Part shown: positions 8,072 to 16,687 of the stretch, piece by piece | Layout of the letters: each line of letters opens with the position of its first letter | How positions within the stretch are numbered: the first letter of the stretch is position 1 | NCBI RefSeq assembly: GCF_017355265.1 | Contig: NZ_JADIJQ010000012.1 | Location: 25,965-89,964, forward strand | Source of the DNA: Tessaracoccus sp. SD287 | GTDB lineage: Bacteria; Actinomycetota; Actinomycetes; Propionibacteriales; Propionibacteriaceae | Length of the DNA: 64,000 nt | Direction: 5' to 3' | Program-made: the position numbers and the translations under genes | The notes under the pieces: generated by a model | What the model saw: the letters and a program-made list of their open reading frames with translations, nothing else | Database searches by the model: none | What the model was told of the DNA's origin: nothing

Positions 8072-8938
8072 GTGACCCAGACTCAGCAGACCCCCGTCCT
8101 GACCACGAGCCACCTCGAAACCTGGCAGCAGATCGACCCCGACCAGCACGACGTCCGGCTGGTCGTCTGCGACATGGACGGCACCCTGCTCGACAACGCC
8201 GGGAAACTCCCCGTCGGCTTCGATGACCTGGTCGAAACCCTGGACGAGGCCGGCATCCCGTTCGTCCCGGCCAGCGGGCGCCCCTACCCGACGCTGAACA
8301 AGATGTTCACCCGCTACGAGAGCTTCACCACCTTCGTCGCCGAGAACGGCAGCCTGGTCATGCGCGACGGTGACGTGATCTCGATGAGCACCGTCGACCC
8401 CGCCAACGTCCAGCGTGCCCTTGACCAGGCCCACGCCTCGGGACGCAACCTGGGCGTCATCCTGTGTGGCCGCCAGGGCGCCTGGGTCGAGCGCGCCGAC
8501 GAGGAGTTCGTCACCGAGGTCGGCACCTACTTCACCGAACTGACCGTGGTCGACGACCTGGCAGTCGTCGACGACGACATCCTCAAGGTCGCCATCTACG
8601 ACTTCGGCGACCCCAACGACGCCAAGCGCGACGTGTTCAGCGTCCTCGAGGACGACCACCAGGTCGTGGTCTCGGCCGCCCACTGGATCGACATCATGGC
8701 CGGCGGCACCACCAAGGGCACCGCGGTCCAGGCGCTGCAGGCGAGCCTGGGCGTCACCCGGGCACAGACTGTCGCCTTCGGCGACTTCTTCAACGACGCT
8801 GAAATGCTGGACGCCGCCGACCTGTCCTTCGCCATTGGCAATGCCCACCCCGGCATCCGTGCCCGGGCCCGCTACGTGGCCCCGACGAACGCCGAGTACG
8901 GCGTGGTCACCGTTCTGGAACACTTGCTCGGGAGCTGA
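8072..8938 (+). CDS. Cof-type HAD-family phosphatase
   Basis: A 288-residue HAD hydrolase of the Cof/type IIB class. Motif I is DMDGTLLD (about residues 33–40), motif II PASGRP (Ser after the second strand, near 70), motif III Lys in GGTTKGTAV and motif IV GDFFNDAEML (near 235–244). The cap insertion between motifs II and III has the size of the C2B cap. Family members dephosphorylate small sugar phosphates, nucleotides or flavin precursors. Start GTG 8072 is supported by TACGGT (8060–8065) exactly 6 nt upstream, with no ribosome-binding site. It is followed 31 nt later by an MFS transporter gene. Confidence 0.88.
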   Translation: MTQTQQTPVLTTSHLETWQQIDPDQHDVRLVVCDMDGTLLDNAGKLPVGFDDLVETLDEAGIPFVPASGRPYPTLNKMFTRYESFTTFVAENGSLVMRDGDVISMSTVDPANVQRALDQAHASGRNLGVILCGRQGAWVERADEEFVTEVGTYFTELTVVDDLAVVDDDILKVAIYDFGDPNDAKRDVFSVLEDDHQVVVSAAHWIDIMAGGTTKGTAVQALQASLGVTRAQTVAFGDFFNDAEMLDAADLSFAIGNAHPGIRARARYVAPTNAEYGVVTVLEHLLGS

Positions 8939-8969
8939 CCCCACGGCTCCTGACCCGATGAGGAGTCCC

Positions 8970-10145
8970 GTGACCTCGACCGTCGACCAGCGACGCTGGG
9001 CACTGTTCTCCTTGTTCTTCCTGGCCGGCCTGACGCTGTCGTCCTGGGTCACCCGCACCCCCGCGATCCGTGACCTGCTGGGCGCCAGCACGGGCCAGAT
9101 GGGACTGGTGCTGTTGGGCCTGTCGGGTGGGTCGATGCTGGGCATCCTGGTCTCGGGGGCGCTCTGCCTGCGCTTCGGCGCCCGCCCGGTCATCACCATC
9201 GGGAACATTGGCGTGGTGGCCAGCATGCCCACCATCGGCCTGGGTGCGGCGGCCGGGTCCGCCGTCCTGGTGGTCGCCGGGCTGTTCATGTTCGGCGCTG
9301 GCGCAGGTGGCGCGGACGTCGCCATGAACGTCGAGGGCGCCGACGTCGAGAAGATCATCCAGCGTCCCTTCCTGCCCCTGCTGCACGGCGGGTTCAGCTT
9401 CGGCACGGTGGTCGGGGCCCTGGCCGGCATCGGCGCCATCGCCGCCGGTCTACCGGTCACCTGGCACCTGGTCACGATCGGCGTCGTCGGCGTCGGTCTG
9501 TTCTGGTGGGCCATCCGCCACCTTCCTCCGGGCACCGGACGTCGGGTCCCCGGCGACCAGCACACCGCAACGACTGCCAGACGCGGCATCTGGCGCGACC
9601 CACGGCTACTGCTGATCGGGCTGGTCGTCCTGGCGATGGCCCTGGCCGAGGGTGCCGCCAATGACTGGCTTCCCCTGGTGATGGTCGACGGCCACGGACT
9701 CGACCCCGCCCTGGGCTCCCTGGTCTACGCAGTCTTCGCGGCCTCCATGACGGCTGGACGCTTCGTCGGCGGACCGGTCATCGCGCGCCTGGGCCGCGGG
9801 CCGGCGCTGGCCTGGAGCGCGGTGCTCGGCGCCATCGGCATCCTGCTGGTCAGCGTGGTCGACAACGCAGCCGTCGCCTCGGCCGCCGTCGTGCTGTGGG
9901 GACTGGGCGCCTCCCTCGGGTTCCCGGTGGCACTCTCACTGGCCGCCGACTCCGGCCCGAACCCGGCCGCACGGGTGGCGGTCGCGTCCACCATCGGCTA
10001 CCTGGCCTTTCTGGTGGGGCCGCCGCTGCTGGGCCTGGTCGGCGACGACGTCGGCCTGCGGACGGCACTGCTGGTGCCGATGGCGATGATGGTGATCGGC
10101 GCGGTGATCGCGCCGCTGGCCGGGGGTGGACGACGTGGCCGCTGA
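8970..10145 (+). CDS. MFS transporter
   Basis: A 391-residue major facilitator with about 12 membrane helices in two halves and a central cytoplasmic loop near residues 185–200 (rich in Arg, Pro and Thr). No substrate signature is clear; small-molecule or drug efflux and sugar uptake are both possible. The GTG 8970 start has AGGAG 4 nt upstream; ATG 8958, four codons earlier, is an alternative. The 3′ end overlaps the glycosyltransferase gene by 20 nt, which indicates a transcription unit with it and probably with the HAD gene. Confidence 0.85.
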   Translation: MTSTVDQRRWALFSLFFLAGLTLSSWVTRTPAIRDLLGASTGQMGLVLLGLSGGSMLGILVSGALCLRFGARPVITIGNIGVVASMPTIGLGAAAGSAVLVVAGLFMFGAGAGGADVAMNVEGADVEKIIQRPFLPLLHGGFSFGTVVGALAGIGAIAAGLPVTWHLVTIGVVGVGLFWWAIRHLPPGTGRRVPGDQHTATTARRGIWRDPRLLLIGLVVLAMALAEGAANDWLPLVMVDGHGLDPALGSLVYAVFAASMTAGRFVGGPVIARLGRGPALAWSAVLGAIGILLVSVVDNAAVASAAVVLWGLGASLGFPVALSLAADSGPNPAARVAVASTIGYLAFLVGPPLLGLVGDDVGLRTALLVPMAMMVIGAVIAPLAGGGRRGR

Positions 10146-11190
10146 GGTCCACCGACGACTCGGCTTCGCGCGCTGGCGCAGCGACCTGCCCAGCGGTGGC
10201 AACCGCTACGACGACGAACTGGCCGCCGGCCTGCGGGCACTGGGATGGGACCTGCACGAGTACGACGTCGCCGGCTCCTGGCCGCTGCCCACCGACCAGG
10301 ACCGCCAGCACCTGGCCGAGTTGCTCGACCACGAGGACACCTGGCTGCTGGGCAACATCGTCGCCGCGGGCGCTGCCGGGCTGATCAGAGCGGCCACCAC
10401 CGCCGGACGCCGGGTCATGGTGATGGTGCACTACTTCCCGGCCGACGACCCCTCGCTGCCGCCCACCGACCGGCAGCGGCTCGGGCTCAGCGACGCCGCA
10501 GCAGTCCGGGCCGCCAGCCAGGTCCTGGTCACCAGCACCTGGGCCGGTGAGCAGGTCGCGTCCCGCTACGACCGCCACGACGCCGTCGTCGCGCTGCCGG
10601 GGGTGAGCGCGGCCGCCATCGCTCCCGGCCCGGGCCCCGCCGCGACCGGACGAGCGCCGCGCCTGCTGTGGCTGGCCCGGCTCACGCCCAGCAAGGATCC
10701 ACTCACCCTGGTCGAGGCACTGGCATGCCTGCAGGACCTGGACTGGACCGCGCGACTGGTCGGCCCCGACACCGTTGATGAGGCCCTCACCGTCAGGGTC
10801 GCCGACCGGATCACCCGGTCGGGCCTGGCCGACCGGGTCACCCTGTGCGGCAGCGTGGTCGGTGAGGCACTGGAGGAGGTCTGGGCCGACACCGACCTGC
10901 TGGTCCACACCTCGCGCCACGAGACCTACGGAATGGTCGTCAGCGAAGCCCTGTCCCACGGCATCGCGTCGGTGGTGGTCTCTGGCACCGGCGCCGTCGA
11001 GGCCCAGGCCGGCGCGGGGGCAACCTTTCCCGCCGGCGACGTCGAGGCGCTGGCCGCCGTGCTGCGGGACTGGCTGACCGACGAGGCGACCCGGCAGCGC
11101 TGGCGCCGCCAGGCGCTGCGGCGGCGAGCCCAGCTGCCGACCTGGCAGGACACCGCCCGGATCGTCTCGGCAGCCCTCGACAGTCCGTGA
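10126..11190 (+). CDS. GT4-family glycosyltransferase
   Basis: A 354-residue GT-B-fold glycosyltransferase. The C-terminal nucleotide-sugar half has WLARLTPSKDPLTLVEAL (about residue 182) and the family-4 EX7E region HETYGMVVSEALSHG (about residues 264–278), with two glutamates eight positions apart. No signal or membrane segment. It probably transfers a hexose from an NDP-sugar onto a lipid or small acceptor at the cytoplasmic side. The acceptor is unknown. It overlaps the MFS gene by 20 nt; GTG 10135 is an alternative start three codons on. It converges with the ABC-permease gene. Confidence 0.85.
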   Translation: MDDVAAEVHRRLGFARWRSDLPSGGNRYDDELAAGLRALGWDLHEYDVAGSWPLPTDQDRQHLAELLDHEDTWLLGNIVAAGAAGLIRAATTAGRRVMVMVHYFPADDPSLPPTDRQRLGLSDAAAVRAASQVLVTSTWAGEQVASRYDRHDAVVALPGVSAAAIAPGPGPAATGRAPRLLWLARLTPSKDPLTLVEALACLQDLDWTARLVGPDTVDEALTVRVADRITRSGLADRVTLCGSVVGEALEEVWADTDLLVHTSRHETYGMVVSEALSHGIASVVVSGTGAVEAQAGAGATFPAGDVEALAAVLRDWLTDEATRQRWRRQALRRRAQLPTWQDTARIVSAALDSP

Positions 11191-11206
11191 CTCATCCTTC
11201 AGTGAC

Positions 11207-12775
11207 TCACCAGCGACGCTGCTCGGGGGCCAGCACCGCCAGCACCCGGGCCTCGACGACCTCGACGAGCGCGTAGGCCGTCAGGGCAATCAGGGTGACC
11301 ACCGCCACCGTCGACCACAGCGAGGTGTACCGGCTGGTCGCCGCATCCACGGCCATCATGTTGCCCAGTCCGGTGCCGGTGGCCAGCCACTCCGCCACGG
11401 TGGCCGCCAGCAGGGCGGTGGGTGCCGCGATCCGGGCGGCCGCGAAGAACGCCGGTGCCATGGCCGGCAGCCGTCCGAGGAGCAGCACCCGGGTGGGCGT
11501 GGTGGCGTAGGTGGCGAAGACGTCGGCGACCTGCCCGGGAAGCCGCGCCAGCCCGTAAAGGCACGAGACCAGGGTGGGGAAGAACGTCATGATGGCCACC
11601 ACCACCGCCGTCCCGAACGCACCCCGGCCCAGCGCCCCCACCAGCAGGGGCGCGATGGCGATGATGGGCACGCACCGCAACGCCACCGCGACCGGGGTCA
11701 GCGCCTGGCGGGTCCTGGCCGACAACGAGAACACCGCCGCCAGCAGCACGCCCATCAGCAGCCCGGCGACGTATCCCGGGATGGCCACGGCCGCGGTCTG
11801 CCCCGAGGCGGCGAGAAGTTCCTGGCGGTGCCCGGCCGCTGCCGGTGAGGTCACCAGCCATGCCCAGACGTCGTCGGGTCGTTTGGCGAAGTAGGGGTTC
11901 AGTCCCAGCAGTTCGAACAGTCCGACCCAGGCACCGACCACCAGGGCGCCGGTCACCAGCACTCCCGCGACGGCGTGGGCTGCGCGCTGCCAGACCGGTC
12001 GGCGAGCGGGGGAACCGGGGGGAGTGAGCAGCACCTCGGGACGCTCGGGTGCCACCCGGCGGGCCAGCGCCGAGACCAGACCGTAGCCGGCCAACGACAC
12101 CAGCGTGCTCAACAGCATCAGCGCCCACAGACCGTCGGTGTCCAGGCTGCGCAGCGCCAGGATCGACAGCACCCCCAGGCCGCGTTCGGCACCAGTGAAC
12201 TCACCGACCAGGGCACCCAGGAAGGCGGCCGGCACCGACGCCTGCAGGCCAGCCATCAGGTAGGGCAGCGATGCCCGACCCCGGACGACGACCAGCGTTG
12301 TCCAGCGTCCCCGCCCGTAGGTGGCGGTGAGGTCCAACCATGACCGGGGCACCGCGCGCAGGCCGACCAGCAGCGGCACCAGGGTCAGGTAGAACACCGC
12401 GAACGCCGCCAAGGTGATCTGCGGCCCGTCCCCGAACCCGTAGACCAGCCGCAGCAGGGGGCCCAGGGCGACCAGAGGCAGGCAGTAGACGACCAGCGCG
12501 AACCGCAGCACCAGGCGTTCCAGGGCCGGCACCAGCACCACCAGCAGTGCCAGGGCCATCGCCGCCAGGTTGCCCCACAGGTAGCCCAGCAGGGCCTCAC
12601 GGGTGGTGAACCACAACCCTCGCCCATACACCTCGGCGTTGTCGACGAGTTTGGCCGCGATGCCCGACGGCACCCCGATCAGGTGCCTGCCGGCCAGGAC
12701 CGTCCGTCCGACCCACTCCCACAGGCCGAGGAACACCACCCCGGCCAGCGCCCTGCGCCAGCCAGCCCTGACCAC
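11207..12775 (-). CDS. Fused double permease of an NMT1-type ABC importer
   Basis: A 522-residue integral membrane protein made of two tandem SsuC/ThiX-like permease domains (about residues 1–250 and 265–522), each with five to six helices. Each has a cytoplasmic-loop coupling region: TATYGRGRWTTLVVVRG…LP in the first half, ATYATTPTRVLLLGRLP in the second. Homologous importers normally use a homodimer of one ~250-residue permease. Here the dimer is a single chain whose halves have diverged. It starts with GTG 3 nt after the ATPase stop, so it is the last gene of a substrate-binding protein–ATPase–permease operon. Confidence 0.88.
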   Translation of the reverse strand: MVRAGWRRALAGVVFLGLWEWVGRTVLAGRHLIGVPSGIAAKLVDNAEVYGRGLWFTTREALLGYLWGNLAAMALALLVVLVPALERLVLRFALVVYCLPLVALGPLLRLVYGFGDGPQITLAAFAVFYLTLVPLLVGLRAVPRSWLDLTATYGRGRWTTLVVVRGRASLPYLMAGLQASVPAAFLGALVGEFTGAERGLGVLSILALRSLDTDGLWALMLLSTLVSLAGYGLVSALARRVAPERPEVLLTPPGSPARRPVWQRAAHAVAGVLVTGALVVGAWVGLFELLGLNPYFAKRPDDVWAWLVTSPAAAGHRQELLAASGQTAAVAIPGYVAGLLMGVLLAAVFSLSARTRQALTPVAVALRCVPIIAIAPLLVGALGRGAFGTAVVVAIMTFFPTLVSCLYGLARLPGQVADVFATYATTPTRVLLLGRLPAMAPAFFAAARIAAPTALLAATVAEWLATGTGLGNMMAVDAATSRYTSLWSTVAVVTLIALTAYALVEVVEARVLAVLAPEQRRW

Positions 12776-12778
12776 CGC

Positions 12779-13585
12779 TCAGGCCCCGGCGCCGGGCACT
12801 CGGTCGACGCCCAGCAGGGTGCCGATCTGGTCGACGAGTTCCCCGAAGCGTCGACTGTGCAGGTGCTCCAGGCGACGCGGCCGCTCCAGTTCGACGGGCA
12901 GGTCGGCGATGATCGTGCCCGGCCGCGGGGACATGACCAACACCCGATCGGCCAACAACACCGCCTCGGAGATCGAATGGGTGACCAGCAGCGTGGTCGT
13001 GACCGCACCCGACCACAGCGGCGGCAGTTCGATGTTGAGCTTCCGTCGGGTGAGTTCGTCGACCGCGCCGAAGGGTTCGTCGAGCAGCAACAGCCGGGGT
13101 TCGGTGATCAGGCAGCGGGCGATCGCCGCCCGCTGGCGCATCCCACCGGACAGTTGCGCCGGGCGGGCAGTCTCGAAGCCGGCCAGACCGACCATGGCGA
13201 GCAGTTCGCGGACCCGGTCGTGGTCGACGGCCTGCCCAGCCAGCCGCTGCGCCAGCGCCACGTTGCCGGCGGTGGTGCGCCAGGGCAGCAGTGAGGCGTC
13301 CTGGAAGGCGATGGCCATCTCGCCGCGCCGACGCACGGCCAGCGGATCGTCCCCGCCGATGCCCACGGTGCCGCCCGGGTCGGGGCGCTCCAGTCCCGCA
13401 ATGATCCGCAGCAGGGTCGACTTCCCGCACCCGGAGGGGCCGACCAGGGCCGTCACCGAGCCCGCCTCGAGGGTCAGGTCCAGGGTCTCCAGGACGACCA
13501 GCGGGTCGCCGGCGGTGGCAAAGGTCTTGGCCACCGCGACACAGGTGACCTCCGGGGCGGCCTGCTGGGTGGACGCGAGGGTCAC
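12779..13585 (-). CDS. ABC importer ATPase (SsuB/TauB-like)
   Basis: A 268-residue ABC ATPase. Walker A is GPSGCGKST (around residue 50), Q-loop FQDASLLPW, signature LSGGMRQR, Walker B RLLLLDEPFGAVD and switch His in VTHS. The QDASLLPW loop and LLLLDEPFGAVD are typical of the nitrate/taurine/thiamine-precursor importer subfamily. GTG 13585 overlaps the stop of the binding-protein gene as GTGA, which decides the start against a longer upstream reading. It energises the fused permease next door. Confidence 0.9.
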   Translation of the reverse strand: MTLASTQQAAPEVTCVAVAKTFATAGDPLVVLETLDLTLEAGSVTALVGPSGCGKSTLLRIIAGLERPDPGGTVGIGGDDPLAVRRRGEMAIAFQDASLLPWRTTAGNVALAQRLAGQAVDHDRVRELLAMVGLAGFETARPAQLSGGMRQRAAIARCLITEPRLLLLDEPFGAVDELTRRKLNIELPPLWSGAVTTTLLVTHSISEAVLLADRVLVMSPRPGTIIADLPVELERPRRLEHLHSRRFGELVDQIGTLLGVDRVPGAGA

Positions 13586-14601
13586 GCCGTGGGTCCGTCC
13601 TTGTACACCTCGTCGAGGATGGACCGGTCCCACAGGTCGGCGGTGGCGCCCTCGATGCCGAGTTGCGTGAACAACTCCAGGTTCTGCTGCACCTGCTCAT
13701 CGGTGAACCAGCCGAACCCGAACCTGTCGGTCGTCTCGGAGTACATGAGGTCGAGTTGCACTTCGGCCTGCTTCTGCTGGGCGGCCGGGTCGAGCCCGGC
13801 ATCCGGGTAGGCCTTGATGGTGACGTCGGCGGCGGCCTTCGGGTCGTCCTGGTACAACTGCCAGCCGCGGGCGTCGCCGCGGAACAGCCGCACGATCTGG
13901 TCACGGAGGCGCGCGTCGTCCAGGCTGGAGCGCAGCACCGTGTAGGTCTGGCTCATCGGGTTGTAGCCGAAGTCGGCCAACAGCATCGAGTGTCCCTCGA
14001 TGCCCTGGGTGGCCAGCGCCACCGGCAGGTCGTTGTAGAAGCAGTACAGTCCGTCGACCTGGCCGGCGGTGAGCACGGCCGGGTCGTACTGGCTGGGGAT
14101 GAACTGCACCTGGTCGGTGGTGAGCTTGTTGGTGGCCATGAAGGCCGTCAGCCCCGGGGTGTCGGTGCCGGCGACGCCGATCTTCTTGCCGACCAGGTCC
14201 TGCGGCTGTTTCAGGGGCGCGTCGGCCAACGACAGGATCGTCGCCGCACTCTTCTGGTACTGGGCGCCAATGATGACCAGGTCGGCGCCCTCGGCATTGG
14301 CCCGGGCCACGCCATCGGCCACCGAGATGTTCATCAGTGCGGCCCCGCTGACGGTGTTCGCGTCACCGGCGACGTTGGGGCCGCCCGCGGCCAGCTTCAC
14401 CTTCAGGTCCTGCTCCTCGAACAGCTTGCGGTCCTGGGCCAGGTAGGTGCCCCCGAACTGCACGGAGTGGGTCCAGGACAACTGGTAGGTCACCTCGGCG
14501 GGGCCGGCGGCCGAGGGGGAGTCCTGGCCGCAGCCGACCAGGCCGATTCCTGCCAGCGCACCGATGCCACCGAGCACGGCGCGACGAGAGTAGCTGGGCA
14601 T
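13582..14601 (-). CDS. NMT1/ThiY-like substrate-binding lipoprotein
   Basis: A 339-residue periplasmic-type binding protein. Its leader carries a twin-arginine-like SRRAVL at residues 5–10 and a lipobox LVGC at about 21–24, so it is probably a Tat-exported lipoprotein. The mature part opens with VTYQLSWTHSVQFGGTYLAQ, a pattern of NMT1/ThiY-like binding proteins for pyrimidine, sulfonate or flavin-type ligands. Residues SQYDPAVLTAGQVDGLYCFYND suit that fold. A strong AGGAGGTCAC site precedes the ATG, and TAGGAT at 14629–14634 is a likely -10. I saw no TPP or FMN riboswitch in the short leader, so the ligand stays open. Confidence 0.88.
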   Translation of the reverse strand: MPSYSRRAVLGGIGALAGIGLVGCGQDSPSAAGPAEVTYQLSWTHSVQFGGTYLAQDRKLFEEQDLKVKLAAGGPNVAGDANTVSGAALMNISVADGVARANAEGADLVIIGAQYQKSAATILSLADAPLKQPQDLVGKKIGVAGTDTPGLTAFMATNKLTTDQVQFIPSQYDPAVLTAGQVDGLYCFYNDLPVALATQGIEGHSMLLADFGYNPMSQTYTVLRSSLDDARLRDQIVRLFRGDARGWQLYQDDPKAAADVTIKAYPDAGLDPAAQQKQAEVQLDLMYSETTDRFGFGWFTDEQVQQNLELFTQLGIEGATADLWDRSILDEVYKDGPTA

Positions 14602-14735
14602 GTGACCTCCTGTGCCGGGGACTCCACATCCTAGTCAGCGGTGGGTGCTGCCCGGTGAGTTTTGCCCAACCTGCCCGCGCATCGGCAGGGGGGATCACTC
14701 TGGTTGTCTGGACACCCATCATCCTGGAGGAAGAA

Positions 14736-15284
14736 ATGACCGGCAACCGTCCCCTTGTCGAGACCATGATCAGCATCGAGAACAACGAGGACATCGACGC
14801 CGGCGTCGAGGGCCTGCGTCCGCTCATCGAGGCGGTGGTCGCCAATGACACCATCCGCGGCGTGCTGCAGGGCGACTGGGCGGGACACGCACTGCATCCC
14901 GCCATCGTGGTGCTGCCCTTGGGGCTGTGGTCGTCGGCGACCACGCTCGACCTGATCCGCCCGGGACGGGCCACCGAGTCTGCCCAGCTGCTGACCGGCC
15001 TGGGCATCCTGTCGACGCTGCCCGCGGTGCTGACCGGTGCCGCCGAAATCTCCACCGCCACCCAGAAGCAGAAGCGGGTGGGCCTGATCCACGTGTTGGC
15101 GAACAGCACCGCGCTGGGTCTGCAGGTGGGCTCTTGGGTCGCGCGCCGCGCCGGCCACCACCGCAGTGGCACGGCGCTGTCGTTGGCGGCGGTGGCGATG
15201 ATGAGCTGGGGCGGCTACCTGGGCGGCCACCTGTCGGTGGCCCGCAAGGTCGGCAGCCACGACCCGGCCTTCGGTGAGGAGTAA
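14736..15284 (+). CDS. DUF2231 membrane protein
   Basis: A 182-residue protein that fits DUF2231. An N-terminal helical segment precedes the GHALHPAIVVLPLGLW motif (residues ~50–65), followed by about four membrane helices with histidines near their ends (LIHVLANS, GGHLSVARK). The histidines suggest heme or redox chemistry, but the family is uncharacterised. GGAGGAAGAA sits directly before ATG 14736. It is divergent from the importer operon and precedes the APC permease by 36 nt. Confidence 0.8.
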   Translation: MTGNRPLVETMISIENNEDIDAGVEGLRPLIEAVVANDTIRGVLQGDWAGHALHPAIVVLPLGLWSSATTLDLIRPGRATESAQLLTGLGILSTLPAVLTGAAEISTATQKQKRVGLIHVLANSTALGLQVGSWVARRAGHHRSGTALSLAAVAMMSWGGYLGGHLSVARKVGSHDPAFGEE

Positions 15285-15320
15285 CCTTCGCGTCATCTGG
15301 CTGGCCTAGCGTGAGCTCAC

Positions 15321-16574
15321 GTGAGCCACCCCACCACCCTTGCCCGCCGCCTCGGCCTGGCTGATGCCACCACCATCGGCGTCGGCTCGATGGTCGGCGC
15401 CGGCGTCTTCGCCGTCTTCGCCCCAGCAGCCCGGGTAGCCGGCGCCGCCCTGCTGGTGGGCCTGCTGCTGGCCGCCGTCGTCGCCTTCTGCAATGCCACC
15501 TCCTCGGCCCAACTGGCCGCCGTCCATCCCGTCGCCGGCGGCAGCTACGCCTATGGACGCGCGGAGCTGGGCCCCTGGTCGGGTTTCGCCGCCGGCTGGA
15601 GCTTCATCATCGGGAAGACCGCCTCGTGTGCAGCCATGGCACTCACCTTCGCCGCCTACCTGGTGCCCGACGGATGGGCCCAACGCCTGGTCGCTGTCGC
15701 AGCCGTCCTGGCGCTGGCCGCCATCAACTACCGCGGCATCACCCGCACCGCCCTGGCCACCCGCCTCATCGTCGCCGTCGTGGTGACGGTGCTGATGGTG
15801 TGGACGGCGAGCAACCTGGCCATCGACGGCCCCCGCCACCTCGCCGGGCTCAGCATCGAGCCCACGATCCTGGGAACCCTCCAGGCCGCCGGTCTGCTCT
15901 TCTTCGCCTTCGCCGGCTACGCCCGCATCGCCACCATGGGCGAGGAGGTCCGCGACCCCGGCCGGACGATCCCGCGGGCCATCATCGCCGCCCTGGCCAT
16001 TGCCCTGACCATCTTCGTCGCCGTCGCGCTGACCCTGCTGGACCGGCTGGGGCCGGACGCGCTGGCGGCCAGCACCCGCCCCGTCCTCGATGCCGCCCGC
16101 GCCATTGATCCGTCCGGGGCGCTGGGGGTCGCGGTCGGTGCCGCCGCCGCGCTGGCCTGCCTGGGTGCCCTGCTCAACCTGATGACCGGTATCGGCCGCA
16201 CCAGCCTGGCCATGGCCCGCGAGCGTGACCTGCCGACCTGGTTCGCCGGCATCCACCCCCGCTTCCAAGTGCCGCATCGCGCCGAGGTGGCCCTGGCCGT
16301 CGCGGTCAGCGTGCTCGTCCTGTTCGGGGGACTGCGCGAGGTGATCAGCTTCTCCAGCTTCGGCGTGCTGCTCTACTACACCGTCGCCAACGCCGCCGCC
16401 CTGCGCCAGCGCGAGGGACGCCGCTACCCCCGGGTGCTGCAGGTGCTCGGCATCGTGTTGTGCCTGGCCCTGGTGGCCACGCTGACCTGGAAGGTGCTGG
16501 TGACCGGTGTGGTGGTCCTCGCCGTCGGCCTGCTCGGTCGCGCCGCCGTGCTGCACCGGCGTGCTCGCTCCTGA
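15321..16574 (+). CDS. APC-family amino acid/amine permease
   Basis: A 417-residue APC transporter with about 12 membrane helices. The first unwound helix carries TIGVGSMVGAGVFAVF (residues ~16–31), matching the substrate-binding GxG motif of the family, and helix 6 carries FFAFAGYARIATMGEEV (~195–211). Substrate is not decided by sequence; amino acids or polyamines are usual. Start GTG 15321 follows TAGCGT (15307–15312) by 8 nt without a ribosome-binding site, so it may be leaderless. It converges with the lipoprotein gene, with a large palindromic element between them. Confidence 0.87.
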   Translation: MSHPTTLARRLGLADATTIGVGSMVGAGVFAVFAPAARVAGAALLVGLLLAAVVAFCNATSSAQLAAVHPVAGGSYAYGRAELGPWSGFAAGWSFIIGKTASCAAMALTFAAYLVPDGWAQRLVAVAAVLALAAINYRGITRTALATRLIVAVVVTVLMVWTASNLAIDGPRHLAGLSIEPTILGTLQAAGLLFFAFAGYARIATMGEEVRDPGRTIPRAIIAALAIALTIFVAVALTLLDRLGPDALAASTRPVLDAARAIDPSGALGVAVGAAAALACLGALLNLMTGIGRTSLAMARERDLPTWFAGIHPRFQVPHRAEVALAVAVSVLVLFGGLREVISFSSFGVLLYYTVANAAALRQREGRRYPRVLQVLGIVLCLALVATLTWKVLVTGVVVLAVGLLGRAAVLHRRARS

Positions 16575-16600
16575 CCACGGTGGCCCAGCCCAACTCGGCG

Positions 16601-16668
16601 CTTCGAACACAGTGGTGTCACTTGGAGCAGGGTAGAGCGTGGTTGAACCGGCACCACCAAGTTCGAAG
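16601..16668. repeat. Orphan 68-nt imperfect palindrome
   Basis: Arms CTTCGAACACAGTGGTG (16601–16617) and CACCACCAAGTTCGAAG (16652–16668). They match at 14 of 17 positions, with 8-bp and 6-bp perfect blocks around a 3-nt mismatch. The spacer is 34 nt. The dimensions equal those of the four elements that flank the two DUF559 genes, but the arm sequence is different and no nuclease gene is adjacent. It lies between convergent genes, so a terminator-like role is also possible. Confidence 0.6.
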
Positions 16669-16687
16669 GGGCAGGACCACACGTTCC

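Noticed and set aside
14602..14735. TPP or FMN riboswitch before the ABC-importer binding protein
   Set aside because: The leader between the likely -10 and the ATG is only about 20–30 nt, and the conserved CUGAGA-type core is not present.
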